A DNA stretch of 21,487 nucleotides from the NCBI GenBank assembly GCA_947625365.1, contig CANQNZ010000010.1, forward strand, positions 1 to 21,487, given 5' to 3'. The notes beneath the pieces are model-generated. The model made no database searches. It saw only the letters and a list, made by a program, of their open reading frames with translations, and was not told where the DNA came from. The position numbers were made by a program, and so were the translations under genes. Positions 1 through 7,518 of the stretch are shown piece after piece. How positions within the stretch are numbered: position 1 is the stretch's first letter; each line of letters starts with the position of its first letter. The DNA comes from an uncultured Bacilli bacterium (lineage in GTDB: Bacteria > Bacillota_I > Bacilli_A > RF39 > UBA660).

Positions 1-17
1 TCAACTATTATTTCTTT

Positions 18-44
18 AAAAATCTCAATTAACATGGGATTTTT
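18..44. terminator. Candidate rho-independent terminator, AT-rich hairpin
   Basis: A 9-bp stem (18-26 with 36-44, one G-T pair, 9-nt loop) carries a run of five A on one side and five T on the other, so it could work on either strand. It lies downstream of the minus-strand hydrolase gene and may also end a plus-strand gene outside the window. The 91 bases left of the hydrolase stop hold nothing else I can support. Confidence 0.4.
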
Positions 45-91
45 CTTTTACAATTTAATTTTTTATTACTATCGGGAACTTCTAATTGAAT

Positions 92-610
92 TCAATCTTT
101 ATTTTTCAAATAATTCAAATATGATTTAAAATTGCTTTTTTCTTTCTTTAATATGCTTTTTGGTCCATGCCCGGGATATAGGACTATATCATCTGGATAG
201 TTGGCAATAGTTTCTATACTTTTTTGCATATCTTCGTTATCACCACCCTCTAAATCAGTACGTCCAAAGGTGCCATTAAAAAGAAAATCGCCACAAAACA
301 TTACTTTATCTTTCGGAAAATAATAAGTTTTAGAGTCTTTTGTATGTCCCGGGGTGTTAATAACTTCTAAATTATCCACAGCCCGATAATCATCAATTGC
401 TGTTTTATAATAATTTTTTAACTCTTCAAGTGCACCTATATGGTCAAAATGGTAATGGGTAATTAAAATAGTTTTAACTTTTTTAGGACCAATTTCTTTA
501 ATTATTTTATCTGTGTTAGCACCTGGGTCAATTACAATTATTTCCCCTTCATTTTCAATTAAATAACAATTTGTTTCCAATTCACCTACAACAATTCTTT
601 TAATTTTCAT
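92..610 (-). CDS. MBL-fold metallo-hydrolase (glyoxalase II-like, YqgX type)
   Basis: This 172-residue protein is a metallo-beta-lactamase fold hydrolase. The metal motif HxHxDH is at H52, H54, D56 and H57, followed by H89 (TPGHT), D108 (CGDFLF) and H148 (PGHG), the full binuclear metal set of glyoxalase II-like enzymes. The GRTDLEGG stretch at 116-123 is typical of the small YqgX/YcbL group, which hydrolyses thioesters such as S-lactoylglutathione in vitro; the physiological substrate here is unknown. It is shorter than the roughly 205-210 residues usual for the family. The start is supported by a GGTGA site 5-9 bases upstream. A TATAAT on the minus strand at 626-631 with TTTAAA at 649-654 is a possible promoter, but it would give a leader of only about 10 bases. 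It is divergent from the LemA-like gene. Cytoplasmic; no signal peptide. Confidence 0.88.
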   Translation of the reverse strand: MKIKRIVVGELETNCYLIENEGEIIVIDPGANTDKIIKEIGPKKVKTILITHYHFDHIGALEELKNYYKTAIDDYRAVDNLEVINTPGHTKDSKTYYFPKDKVMFCGDFLFNGTFGRTDLEGGDNEDMQKSIETIANYPDDIVLYPGHGPKSILKKEKSNFKSYLNYLKNKD

Positions 611-638
611 ATATTCACCAAATTCATTATAATATAAA

Positions 639-667
639 TTCCCATTTATTTAAATATTTGCTATAAT
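639..667 (+). promoter_or_regulatory. Promoter of LemA-like gene, extended -10
   Basis: TGCTATAAT at 659-667 is an extended -10. A TTCCCA -35 (four of six consensus positions) at 639-644 sits exactly 17 bp upstream. Predicted transcription start is near 674, giving a leader of about 20 bases before the ATG at 694. Confidence 0.6.
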
Positions 668-693
668 TAATATAGTATTGGGAAGTGATATTT

Positions 694-1245
694 ATGATAA
701 AAATTCTAGTAATAGGATTAATAGTCGTTATTATTTTAGGAATTGTAGGAATTACTTATAAAATGCTTTATAATCGTTTACAAACATTAAATATTAAAAT
801 TATCGAAGCGGATAAAATAATTAACGAACATCTTCAAAAAAGATATGATTATGTAACAAATGCAGCCCAATTAATTAAAAAAAAGATAGACTTAGATATA
901 GAACTTTTCCAAGAAATTAAAAATTTAAAAGAAAATAATGCTTCTAATATAAATTTAGATGAAAAAATTACCGAAGCTTATAGTACTATTACTACATTAA
1001 AAGAAGATTACCCTAAATTAGGTGAAAATGCCAAATTTAAAGATATTTTAAATGATTTTGAGGAAAGTAATGAAATTATTGAAGCATCTAAAAGTTATTA
1101 TGATAAATACGCAACATCTTTAAATAGTTTACTTAGTAAATTCCCTGTTAATATTATTGGTAAAATACATAAGATAGAAAAAAAAGATTATTATAATACT
1201 TTAGAAATTAATGATAATCTTTTAAAAAATGGAGATAATTTTTAA
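694..1245 (+). CDS. LemA-like membrane-anchored protein
   Basis: A 183-residue protein with one N-terminal membrane segment (about residues 3-22) followed by a charged, alpha-helical extracytoplasmic or cytoplasmic region. The YNRLQTLN sequence just after the membrane helix, the Lys/Arg-rich QKRYDYVTNAAQLIK segment, the YYDKYATSLNSLL stretch and the FPVNIIG near the end match the LemA family pattern. LemA proteins have no agreed biochemical function. I prefer ATG at 694 over the in-frame GTG at 685, because GGGAAG at 680-685 is then spaced 8 bases from the start, whereas the GTG would lie inside that site. Monocistronic: it has its own promoter and shares a bidirectional terminator with the convergent ung gene. 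Confidence 0.75.
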   Translation: MIKILVIGLIVVIILGIVGITYKMLYNRLQTLNIKIIEADKIINEHLQKRYDYVTNAAQLIKKKIDLDIELFQEIKNLKENNASNINLDEKITEAYSTITTLKEDYPKLGENAKFKDILNDFEESNEIIEASKSYYDKYATSLNSLLSKFPVNIIGKIHKIEKKDYYNTLEINDNLLKNGDNF

Positions 1246-1266
1246 AACTCGAGTCACTCGAGTTTT
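1244..1266. terminator. Bidirectional terminator between lemA-like and ung
   Basis: A perfect 10-bp stem (1244-1253 with 1257-1266, loop TCA) has AAAA on one side and TTTT on the other, so it terminates both convergent genes. Both stop codons overlap it: TAA at 1243-1245 for the plus gene and TAA at 1266-1268 (minus) for ung. Confidence 0.88.
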
Positions 1267-1928
1267 TAATTTAAATCCCAATTAATTGGCTTTATGCCTT
1301 GTTTTTTTAAGAATTCGTTAGCCTTAGAAAAAGGTCGACTACCAAAAAAACCATAACTTGCTGAAAAAGGAGATGGATGAGCTGATTCTATAATATAATG
1401 TTTAGGATTAGTTATATATTTCTTTTTTTCCTTAGCAAAGTTTCCCCAAAGGATAAAAACTACTGGCTCAGGTTTTTCATTTAAAATTTTGATTATATAA
1501 TCAGTTAATCTTTCCCATCCTAAGCCTCGATGCGATGCGGGTTTGTCTTTTTCAACAGTAAGTACAGCATTAAGTAATAAAACTCCTTCATCTGCCCACT
1601 TAGTTAAGTCACCATCTAAGCAAGGAGTGCATCCCAAATCATCTTGCAATTCTTTGTATATGTTTCTTAAAGAAGGAGGAAGTTTAATTCCCTTTTGAAC
1701 CGAAAAAGAAAGTCCATGTGCCTCATGCTCACCATGATAAGGGTCTTGTCCCATAATAACAACTTTAACATTTTCATAGGGAGTCCTTTTTAAAGCTTCA
1801 AAAACATAATTTTTAGGGGGGAAAATTGTTTTATTATCATATTCATCTTTGATAATTTTTAAAAACTTTTTAAAACCATCACTTTCCCATACAATTTTTA
1901 ATTTATCATCCCAGCTATTGCCAATCAT
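1266..1928 (-). CDS. ung: Uracil-DNA glycosylase, family 1
   Basis: This enzyme removes uracil from DNA to start base-excision repair. At 220 residues it has normal length. The water-activating motif GQDPYH is at residues 60-65 (catalytic D62), the uracil-pocket LLLN segment follows near 118, and the DNA-intercalation loop HPSPFSASYGFFG begins at catalytic H184. The F in HPSPFS is a common variant of the HPSPLS motif. The ATG is preceded by GGAAGTGG at suitable spacing. It is transcribed alone from an extended -10 promoter and ends in a terminator shared with the LemA-like gene. Nothing unusual is seen in the coding sequence. Confidence 0.97.
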   Translation of the reverse strand: MIGNSWDDKLKIVWESDGFKKFLKIIKDEYDNKTIFPPKNYVFEALKRTPYENVKVVIMGQDPYHGEHEAHGLSFSVQKGIKLPPSLRNIYKELQDDLGCTPCLDGDLTKWADEGVLLLNAVLTVEKDKPASHRGLGWERLTDYIIKILNEKPEPVVFILWGNFAKEKKKYITNPKHYIIESAHPSPFSASYGFFGSRPFSKANEFLKKQGIKPINWDLN

Positions 1929-1947
1929 ACTACCACTTCCAATATTA

Positions 1948-1956
1948 ATTCTATCA
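1948..1956 (-). promoter_or_regulatory. Candidate extended -10 promoter of ung
   Basis: On the minus strand TGATAGAAT reads as an extended -10 with TAGAAT at 1948-1953. I see no clear -35. Predicted start near 1941 gives a short leader of about 13 bases carrying GGAAGTGG. Confidence 0.4.
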
Positions 1957-2001
1957 AATTGTTGCTTTTAAATCTAGGTAATAGCAAAATTTAATCAATA
2001 T

Positions 2002-2027
2002 AAAAAGAAATTAGAAAATTTCCTTTT
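2002..2027 (-). terminator. Terminator after rlmH
   Basis: An 11-bp stem (2002-2012 with 2017-2027, one G-T pair, 4-nt loop) ends in TTTTT on the minus strand. It overlaps the rlmH stop codon (2026-2028) and closes the rplI-to-rlmH operon. Confidence 0.8.
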
Positions 2028-2463
2028 ATTTATGATATTTTTCATTATTTAAGATTTTAAAACTACGATAAATTTGTTCTAATAATATACCTCTAAAAAG
2101 ACCATGAGGAAAAGTCATTTTGGAAAAAGATAAAAGCTTATTAGCTTTGTCTTTAACTTTATTGCTTAGTCCCTCACTACTTCCTATTATAAAGGTAATA
2201 TTACTATATTTAATAAAGCTTTCGTCAATAAGATTTGCAAATTCTAATGATGTATAAGTTTTCCCATTAATATCTAGGCAAATAACCATATCTTTAGAGT
2301 CAATATATTTTAAAATTTCAATAGCTTCTTTTTCTAAATCATTTACATCTTTAAGTTCTATTATTTCTAATTTATGATATTTATTAATTCGTTTTTTATA
2401 ATCATCAATTAGTTCTTGTAAATACTTTTCTTTAATTTTTCCTAAGCAAACTATTTTAATCAT
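2026..2463 (-). CDS. rlmH: 23S rRNA pseudouridine-1915 N3-methyltransferase RlmH
   Basis: RlmH is a SPOUT-class methyltransferase that methylates pseudouridine 1915 in helix 69 of 23S rRNA on the assembled 70S ribosome, using S-adenosylmethionine. The 145-residue protein is slightly shorter than the usual 155-160. The SAM-binding knot is visible as FIIGSSEGLS (about 91-100), and the C-terminal signature runs through MTFPHGLFRGILLEQIYRSF to the terminal YHK, which is conserved in the family. The ATG overlaps the walJ stop as ATGA, so translation is probably coupled. It is the last gene of the operon starting at rplI. Confidence 0.96.
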   Translation of the reverse strand: MIKIVCLGKIKEKYLQELIDDYKKRINKYHKLEIIELKDVNDLEKEAIEILKYIDSKDMVICLDINGKTYTSLEFANLIDESFIKYSNITFIIGSSEGLSNKVKDKANKLLSFSKMTFPHGLFRGILLEQIYRSFKILNNEKYHK

Positions 2464-3227
2464 ATATTAACTACCTCAGTTTTTTCTCTTTGGCGGGCAC
2501 ATTCGATGTTTTTAAAAGGAATTTGATATTCTTGAAATACTTCTTCAATAGTTTTTAAAGCAATATCTTCAGTATTATTTTCTTTGCTTAAATGAGCGAG
2601 AATAATTTTTTTCGTATTATCTCCGACTAATTTAGACAAATAGATAGAGCTATCTCTATTTGATAAATGTCCTTTGTCACCTATGACTCTTTTTTTAAGC
2701 CAAGGAGGATACTTACCATTCATTAACATTTCCGCATCGTGATTACTTTCAAATATATACATATTTTTATTTTTAAGTAAGTTAAAATGTCTTTGATTGA
2801 TATATCCGGTATCCGTCACATAAACTAAAGAAGAATTATTACTAGTTAAAACAAAACCACGAGAGTCACTAGTATCGTGAGATGTTTTAAATATTTCAAT
2901 AGTTAAGCTATCAAAGACCATCTGGTCATCATAAATAATTATATTTTCATACTCTTTAATGTTATCTAATTCTAAAAACATGGTTTGACTTAGACAAACA
3001 GTAGGATTATATTTTTTTAAGAAATTTTGTAAAGCACTTATATGGTCATTATGTACGTGAGAAATTAGTACTAAATCGATTTCTTTAGGGGATACTTCTA
3101 ACTCTGCTAATTTTTCAGTAATATATTTTACATTCATTCCCATATCAATTAAAACTTTATGTTTTAAAGTTTCCACATAAGTGCAATTGCCTTCGGAACC
3201 ACTTGCTAATACACTTACTTTCATCAT
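2460..3227 (-). CDS. walJ: WalJ/YycJ-type MBL-fold exonuclease-like protein
   Basis: This MBL-fold protein matches WalJ (YycJ/VicX), usually encoded with the WalRK cell-wall two-component system and reported to have 5'-3' exonuclease activity linked to mismatch repair. The N-terminal VSVLASGSEGN is the family opening. The metal motif HVHNDH gives H57, H59, D61 and H62; TDTGY and the FESNHD segment continue the metal site. Length is 255 residues, near the usual 260-265. I start at ATG 3227, which overlaps the M23 stop as ATGA. The reading frame extends two codons further to a GTG, and a second ATG at 3224 is equally in frame, so the exact start is uncertain by a codon or two. walR and walK are not in the window. 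Confidence 0.9.
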   Translation of the reverse strand: MMKVSVLASGSEGNCTYVETLKHKVLIDMGMNVKYITEKLAELEVSPKEIDLVLISHVHNDHISALQNFLKKYNPTVCLSQTMFLELDNIKEYENIIIYDDQMVFDSLTIEIFKTSHDTSDSRGFVLTSNNSSLVYVTDTGYINQRHFNLLKNKNMYIFESNHDAEMLMNGKYPPWLKKRVIGDKGHLSNRDSSIYLSKLVGDNTKKIILAHLSKENNTEDIALKTIEEVFQEYQIPFKNIECARQREKTEVVNI

Positions 3228-4723
3228 TGCCACAAACTCATTGGATTAATTGATTTTCCACCACGATATGGTATTCCACCAACCCAAACAGCAAAGTGAA
3301 GGTGAGTACCTGTTGCTACACCTGTTTGACCCATAGCACCTATTCTTTGACGACGAGTTACTCTTTGCCCTACTGAAACACTTACCGAAGACATATGGGC
3401 ATATAAAGTGTAGTAACCATTGTCGTGTTGGATTATGACGTTAATTCCTGCTGATGAACCTGCATATCCACCATGTCCGGCATTAATAACAGTTCCGTCT
3501 AAAGCAGCATAAATTGGTGAGCCAAAACCGGTTCCAGAAATATCAGTACCATCGTGTAATGTTCCCCAACGATATGCATAAGGACTTGTAATGATATATG
3601 GTGAATTTGTTGGCCATGCCCAAGATGCTCCTGTATCAACATATGTTCCAGTGACATAACCACCACCAATATATTGTTTTTTCGTGCCTTTGGTAACTTT
3701 TTCCACTTGTGGTTCTTTTAAAGTTTCATGAGAAGCGATATATCCTTCTTGGTTCTCCGCTCCATTAGTATATTTTAATTTTTTAGTAATCCTTTCTAAA
3801 CCTTTTACACCGGCCTGTGTTACTTCGTTATACGTAGTATATTGACTATCATCATAAGTAATCTCAGTATCATAATCTGTCTCGACATCTTCAACTACAT
3901 GCATTTCATAATTTAAAGTTAAAACCGGATTAATCAAGGCAATATTAACTTCTTGCCCAATCGAAAGCAAATTGTCAACACTATTAAAATTAGGATTAGC
4001 AATTAAAAATTCCTGTTCATTTAATTTATGATTAAAGGCAATAGTTGATATTGTATCACCTTGCGCTACAGTATATTTTTCTTCTGATTTATTTTCACCA
4101 AACATTAAATATTTGGTTAATTCTTGCTCATCAGTAAAAATTTTATCATCTGTGCCAATATAAGCATCTTTTACCGTAATTGTTTCATCAAAATAAACAG
4201 TTTCAATTAATGAACCAGTATCAACAATCTCTACTTGTTCATCTTTTAAATATGCTTCATAATCATCTTTCGGAATAAAAGAAGTAATTAAGTTATTAAC
4301 AGCTTTTAGAAATAATTTTTTATCTAAAACATTTATCTTTAAATCCTTTTTATTTTCATCTTGATATTTTATGGTTACAACATATCCCTTAATTGTAAAA
4401 GGTTTTTCTTCTTTTATCTCATTATAAACATCTTTAACATCACTAACTTTAGTATTATAAGTTATATCTTTTTTGATATCAAAACCATTTGGTGGATAAA
4501 CACTTTTAACATTATAAGTATCTTTTATACTACTTTGTTCATTATTAATTAAATTATATAGTTCATCTTCTGAAGCTATAGCCCCTAACTTTTTACCATC
4601 TAAATATACTTGATAAACTTCTTTAGCTTCTCCGGCTCTTTTATCAAGTACACCCATAGCAAAAATTAGACCAGTTATAAACATGGTAATAAAAGTACAT
4701 AATAATACATTTCTAACTTTCAT
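3224..4723 (-). CDS. Membrane-anchored M23 peptidase with LysM and G5 domains
   Basis: A 499-residue cell-wall hydrolase. Residues 5-25 form a membrane anchor or uncleaved signal. Residues about 26-210 hold no domain I recognise. A LysM peptidoglycan-binding domain follows at 216-262 (YTVAQGDTISTIA), then a G5-like domain at about 275-348, and a C-terminal M23 (LytM/lysostaphin-type) endopeptidase at about 365-499. The zinc set is complete: H390 and D394 (HDGTD) and H476 of HLHF, with catalytic H443 and H474, so it should be active. It likely cleaves peptide cross-links at the outer membrane face. A site AAAGGAATG lies 8 bases before ATG and includes the dnaB stop codon. It sits between dnaB and walJ, so it would be expressed with replication genes; control of elongation or daughter-cell separation is an inference. 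Confidence 0.9.
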   Translation of the reverse strand: MKVRNVLLCTFITMFITGLIFAMGVLDKRAGEAKEVYQVYLDGKKLGAIASEDELYNLINNEQSSIKDTYNVKSVYPPNGFDIKKDITYNTKVSDVKDVYNEIKEEKPFTIKGYVVTIKYQDENKKDLKINVLDKKLFLKAVNNLITSFIPKDDYEAYLKDEQVEIVDTGSLIETVYFDETITVKDAYIGTDDKIFTDEQELTKYLMFGENKSEEKYTVAQGDTISTIAFNHKLNEQEFLIANPNFNSVDNLLSIGQEVNIALINPVLTLNYEMHVVEDVETDYDTEITYDDSQYTTYNEVTQAGVKGLERITKKLKYTNGAENQEGYIASHETLKEPQVEKVTKGTKKQYIGGGYVTGTYVDTGASWAWPTNSPYIITSPYAYRWGTLHDGTDISGTGFGSPIYAALDGTVINAGHGGYAGSSAGINVIIQHDNGYYTLYAHMSSVSVSVGQRVTRRQRIGAMGQTGVATGTHLHFAVWVGGIPYRGGKSINPMSLWQ

Positions 4724-4735
4724 AAAATCATTCCT

Positions 4736-6085
4736 TTAATATTCTGAGGCATTCGCTAAATAATTACGAAAATTACTCATATTAAGTTCAAATAATAATT
4801 CAAATTTACCAGTTGACCCTTTACGATGTTTCGCTATTATTATATCACACGGAACATTAGTTTCTTTATTAAGTTCTCCTTTTTCTTTATAATAATCTTT
4901 ACGATTTATAAACATTACTAAGTCAGCATCTTGTTCGATAGAACCTGATTCACGTAAATCCGCAAGCATTGGTTGGTTATTTTCTCTTTTTTCAGCATTA
5001 CGGGAAAGTTGGGCTAGAGCAACTACTGGCACTTTTAATTCCATAGCCATTGTTTTTAAAGAGCGAGATATATCGGATACTTCTTGTTGGCGAGACTCTG
5101 TTCTTTTGGCTCCAGATGTTATCAGCTGTAAGTAATCGATTATAACAAGACCTAATCCTTTTTCAGAAGCAGCAAGTCTACGACATTTGGCCTTTATTTC
5201 GCTACAAGTAATTCCGGCATCATCTTCAATATATATATTAGTATCAGCCAGTTGACTCATGGCTTCATTGTATCTTTTCCAATCATTATGTTGAAGTTGC
5301 CCAGTTTGTAATTTTTTAGAATCAATTTGACCAATAGCGCTAATCATTCTGTTAACTAGTTGTTCAGCAGGCATTTCTAAGTTAAATATAGCTACAGCTT
5401 TATCAGTATGAAAAGCGGCGTTAGTCGCAATATTTAAAGCAAAAGCTGTTTTACCCATACCAGGACGTGCAGCAATTATTATCATTTCCCCTTCATGTAA
5501 ACCACTAGTAGCCTTATCTAAATCGTAAAAACCGGTTGGTACTCCCGTTATTTCACTTTTGTTTTTAGCTAAACGTTCTAAGTTTTCTTGTGCTCTCCTT
5601 AAAGCTTCTCCAATAGTTATAAATTCACCTGTCTGGCGGGCTTTAATAACATTTAAAATATTTCTTTCTGCATTATCTAATACCGAGTTTATATCATCTT
5701 CGTTATCATAAGCATCAGTAGCTATTTCTGTTGCTTTATCTATTAAATTTCTTAAAGTTGCCTTTTCTCTTACTATATTAATATAATAATCAACATTAGC
5801 TGCAGTAGCAACCGAGTCAATAATCTCAGTAATGTATTCAATCCCTCCTACTGCATTTAAATGTTTCTTTTTATCTAATTGTTCTGTAAGAGTAGTAACA
5901 TCAATCGGTATATTTTCATCATAAAGAGATTTTATAGCATTATAAATCTTCTTATGAGCATCGCTATAAAACATGTCTTCATTTATCTCTTCACATACCT
6001 TTTCTAAAGCAGTTTTACTTAAAAATGTAACTCCTAATACGGACATCTCTGCTTCATTATTTTGAGGCATTTTTCTTGCTGGCAT
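4736..6085 (-). CDS. dnaB: Replicative DNA helicase DnaB
   Basis: The hexameric replicative helicase (called DnaC in Bacillus) unwinds the fork and binds DnaG primase through its N-terminal domain. At 449 residues it is full length. The all-alpha N-terminal domain spans about 1-150, followed by the RecA-like ATPase. Walker A ARPGMGKT is at 206-213, Walker B IIDYLQL at 315-321, and the conserved LAQLSRNAEKR and DLRESGSIEQDAD segments at 357-387. There is no intein or truncation. The ATG has AGGTGA upstream, which contains the rplI stop codon. The order rplI-dnaB is conserved in Firmicutes. Confidence 0.98.
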   Translation of the reverse strand: MPARKMPQNNEAEMSVLGVTFLSKTALEKVCEEINEDMFYSDAHKKIYNAIKSLYDENIPIDVTTLTEQLDKKKHLNAVGGIEYITEIIDSVATAANVDYYINIVREKATLRNLIDKATEIATDAYDNEDDINSVLDNAERNILNVIKARQTGEFITIGEALRRAQENLERLAKNKSEITGVPTGFYDLDKATSGLHEGEMIIIAARPGMGKTAFALNIATNAAFHTDKAVAIFNLEMPAEQLVNRMISAIGQIDSKKLQTGQLQHNDWKRYNEAMSQLADTNIYIEDDAGITCSEIKAKCRRLAASEKGLGLVIIDYLQLITSGAKRTESRQQEVSDISRSLKTMAMELKVPVVALAQLSRNAEKRENNQPMLADLRESGSIEQDADLVMFINRKDYYKEKGELNKETNVPCDIIIAKHRKGSTGKFELLFELNMSNFRNYLANASEY

Positions 6086-6093
6086 AAATTCAC

Positions 6094-6534
6094 CTACTTT
6101 TTCAAAACAACTTTTATATTAAATTTTACTTTCTTATGTAGTTTAATTTCCACTTGATGAGTTCCTAAAACATCTAAAGGATAATTAATATTAATTTGTT
6201 TTTTATCAATATTAAAACCTAATTGTTTTAATTTTTCACTTATTTGTTTAGTTGATATATTACCAAACACTTTGTCTTTTCCGCCAGTTTTAACTTGAAA
6301 GCTTATCTCTTTATTTTCTAATTGTTGTTTTATTTTTTCACATTGATTAATAAATTTATCTTCGTCTTCTTGTCTTTTTTGCAATTCTTTATTTAAAATA
6401 TTTGTGCTTGTTTTACTAACAGGAACAGCTAAATTATTTTTAATTAAAAAGTTTTGAGCATAACCATCCGATACATCTATAATATCATCTTTCTTCCCTT
6501 GCTTTTTGACATCTTTTAATAAAATAACTTTCAT
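6094..6534 (-). CDS. rplI: 50S ribosomal protein L9
   Basis: L9 binds 23S rRNA at the base of the L1 stalk. The 146-residue protein has the N-terminal RNA-binding domain with the family signature (GYAQNFLIKNNLAVP at about 24-38), a charged connecting helix (about 42-75) and a C-terminal domain. A strong AAGGAGG site precedes the ATG. In many Bacilli rplI follows rpsR-yybS-gdpP; here a collagen-like gene takes that place, and rplI has its own promoter and heads a five-gene operon. Confidence 0.97.
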   Translation of the reverse strand: MKVILLKDVKKQGKKDDIIDVSDGYAQNFLIKNNLAVPVSKTSTNILNKELQKRQEDEDKFINQCEKIKQQLENKEISFQVKTGGKDKVFGNISTKQISEKLKQLGFNIDKKQININYPLDVLGTHQVEIKLHKKVKFNIKVVLKK

Positions 6535-6564
6535 TTAAGTTCCTCCTTAAAGATAACACATAAT

Positions 6565-6573
6565 ATTATAACA
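6565..6573 (-). promoter_or_regulatory. Promoter of the rplI-dnaB-M23-walJ-rlmH operon
   Basis: TGTTATAAT on the minus strand (TATAAT at 6565-6570) is a consensus extended -10. No good -35 is seen at 16-18 bp. Predicted start near 6558, with AAGGAGG in the short leader. The same nine bases form the rpsF promoter. Confidence 0.6.
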
Positions 6574-6605
6574 CAAAACATAAAAAAAAAGATATTTTAG
6601 CTGTT

Positions 6606-6625
6606 AGATGATTTTTAAATCATCT
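6606..6625 (-). terminator. Candidate terminator after the collagen-like gene
   Basis: A perfect inverted repeat (9-bp arms 6606-6614 and 6617-6625) lies immediately after the stop codon. On the minus strand a run of nine T follows only about 15 bases later (6582-6590), so it is not a canonical terminator. AGCTG/CAGCT arms outside it (6599-6603 and 6631-6635) could extend the structure. Confidence 0.4.
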
Positions 6626-7438
6626 TTATTCAGCTTCATCTATCTTTTTGATTGTTAGTCTTGCTGTTACTTCGTTACCAAAGTCAACCATAACCTCTTC
6701 ATCTGTAGTAGAAAAAGCCATATCTAAAGCGTCATCAGCTTTTAAGCTAACAATTATATTGCCACAAAAGGAGATTTCTTTATTTGGCTCTGCTTTTTTA
6801 ATAATGACACTTGAAGGAATATTGATTTCATTTTGTCTAATTATTAAAGTTACCTCTGTAAGTTTATCAACTGATAATTGAGCAAAGTAATCTATTTCAT
6901 ATATTCCATCTTGTTCAAGTTCGATGGTATTTTCTATCCCATTTTCTTTAATATTGATACTTGGCATAGTAAAGGGTAACGGTATTTGAATCCAAGCCCC
7001 GGAAATAGCTGAGATAGAAGTGGTTAAATTATTAAATTTCCCTCCATAAGCCGCTAAGTTGACATTTCGACCAGCCGGTCCCATGTCCCCTCTTTCTCCT
7101 TTATCCCCTTTTTCACCCTTTGGTCCTGGAGGACCCATTGGCCCTTCATCACCCTTTGGACCGGTAGGACCAATACTACCTTGATTTCCTCTAGGACCAG
7201 TGGGTCCTATCATCCCTTGTTTACCTCTTGGAATAACAAAATTTAAAATTATATCGTTTTCTGTACCACTATTATAAACCTGAGCCATTACATCTTCATC
7301 AGCTGTTATGGTATCTCCAATAATGATTTGTGAACTAGGTAAACCTTGTGGTCCGGCTGGACCTGTTGGACCGGTGGGACCAATTACATAACAATTATAA
7401 CAACAAGGTAGATTTTTTAGATTTTTTTCACAACTCAT
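6626..7438 (-). CDS. Collagen-like surface protein with C-terminal jelly-roll-like domain
   Basis: A 270-residue protein built like the BclA/exosporium-type collagen-like proteins of Firmicutes. A short N-terminal part with four Cys (C3, C12, C13, C16) precedes two Gly-X-Y blocks: about 20-33 (GPTGPTGPAG) and 72-123 (rich in GPTGP and GEKGDKGERGD). They are separated by a non-collagen insert at 34-71 ending in NFVIPRG, a spacer often seen in such proteins. Residues about 127-270 are beta-rich and resemble the C1q/TNF-like trimerising domain. There is no signal peptide or sorting motif, so how it reaches the surface is not evident; spore-coat-like assembly through the Cys-rich N-terminus is one possibility. 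GGAAAG lies before the ATG. It sits between the rpsR terminator and rplI, unrelated in function to both. Confidence 0.85.
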   Translation of the reverse strand: MSCEKNLKNLPCCYNCYVIGPTGPTGPAGPQGLPSSQIIIGDTITADEDVMAQVYNSGTENDIILNFVIPRGKQGMIGPTGPRGNQGSIGPTGPKGDEGPMGPPGPKGEKGDKGERGDMGPAGRNVNLAAYGGKFNNLTTSISAISGAWIQIPLPFTMPSINIKENGIENTIELEQDGIYEIDYFAQLSVDKLTEVTLIIRQNEINIPSSVIIKKAEPNKEISFCGNIIVSLKADDALDMAFSTTDEEVMVDFGNEVTARLTIKKIDEAE

Positions 7439-7460
7439 AAATTAGCTTTCCTTTCTTTAA

Positions 7461-7478
7461 TATACTATGCAAAGTATA
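7461..7478. promoter_or_regulatory. Near-perfect 18-bp palindrome in the collagen-gene promoter region
   Basis: TATACTATGCAAAGTATA is symmetric except for one central mismatched pair. It overlaps TATACT and TATATT, the only -10-like sequences (minus strand) before the collagen-like gene, so it looks like an operator or part of the promoter. The nine bases ACTATGCAA (7464-7472) recur at 8602-8610 in the -35 region of rpsF. Confidence 0.35.
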
Positions 7479-7493
7479 GAGGAAAGTTTATAA

Positions 7494-7518
7494 CAAAAAA
7501 AAGAAAGAAGCCTTTCTT
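7494..7518 (-). terminator. Terminator after rpsR
   Basis: A 7-bp perfect stem (7501-7507 with 7512-7518, loop of 4) is followed on the minus strand by a run of seven T (7494-7500). The rpsR stop codon lies at its edge (7517-7519). It separates the rpsF operon from the collagen-like gene. Confidence 0.85.

Noticed and set aside
1..129. Open plus-strand frame from the window edge, with an ATG at 34
   Set aside because: It overlaps the terminator-like hairpin and the 3' end of the well-supported hydrolase gene, and its translation is low-complexity F/Y/N/L sequence typical of AT-rich noncoding DNA.
685..693. GTG start for the LemA-like gene three codons upstream
   Set aside because: The GTG lies within the GGGAAGTGA ribosome site; ATG at 694 has correct spacing.
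7071..7230. Short repeats that could suggest a CRISPR array or tandem DNA repeat
   Set aside because: They are the Gly-X-Y codons of the collagen-like gene, with a 9-base period and no spacers.
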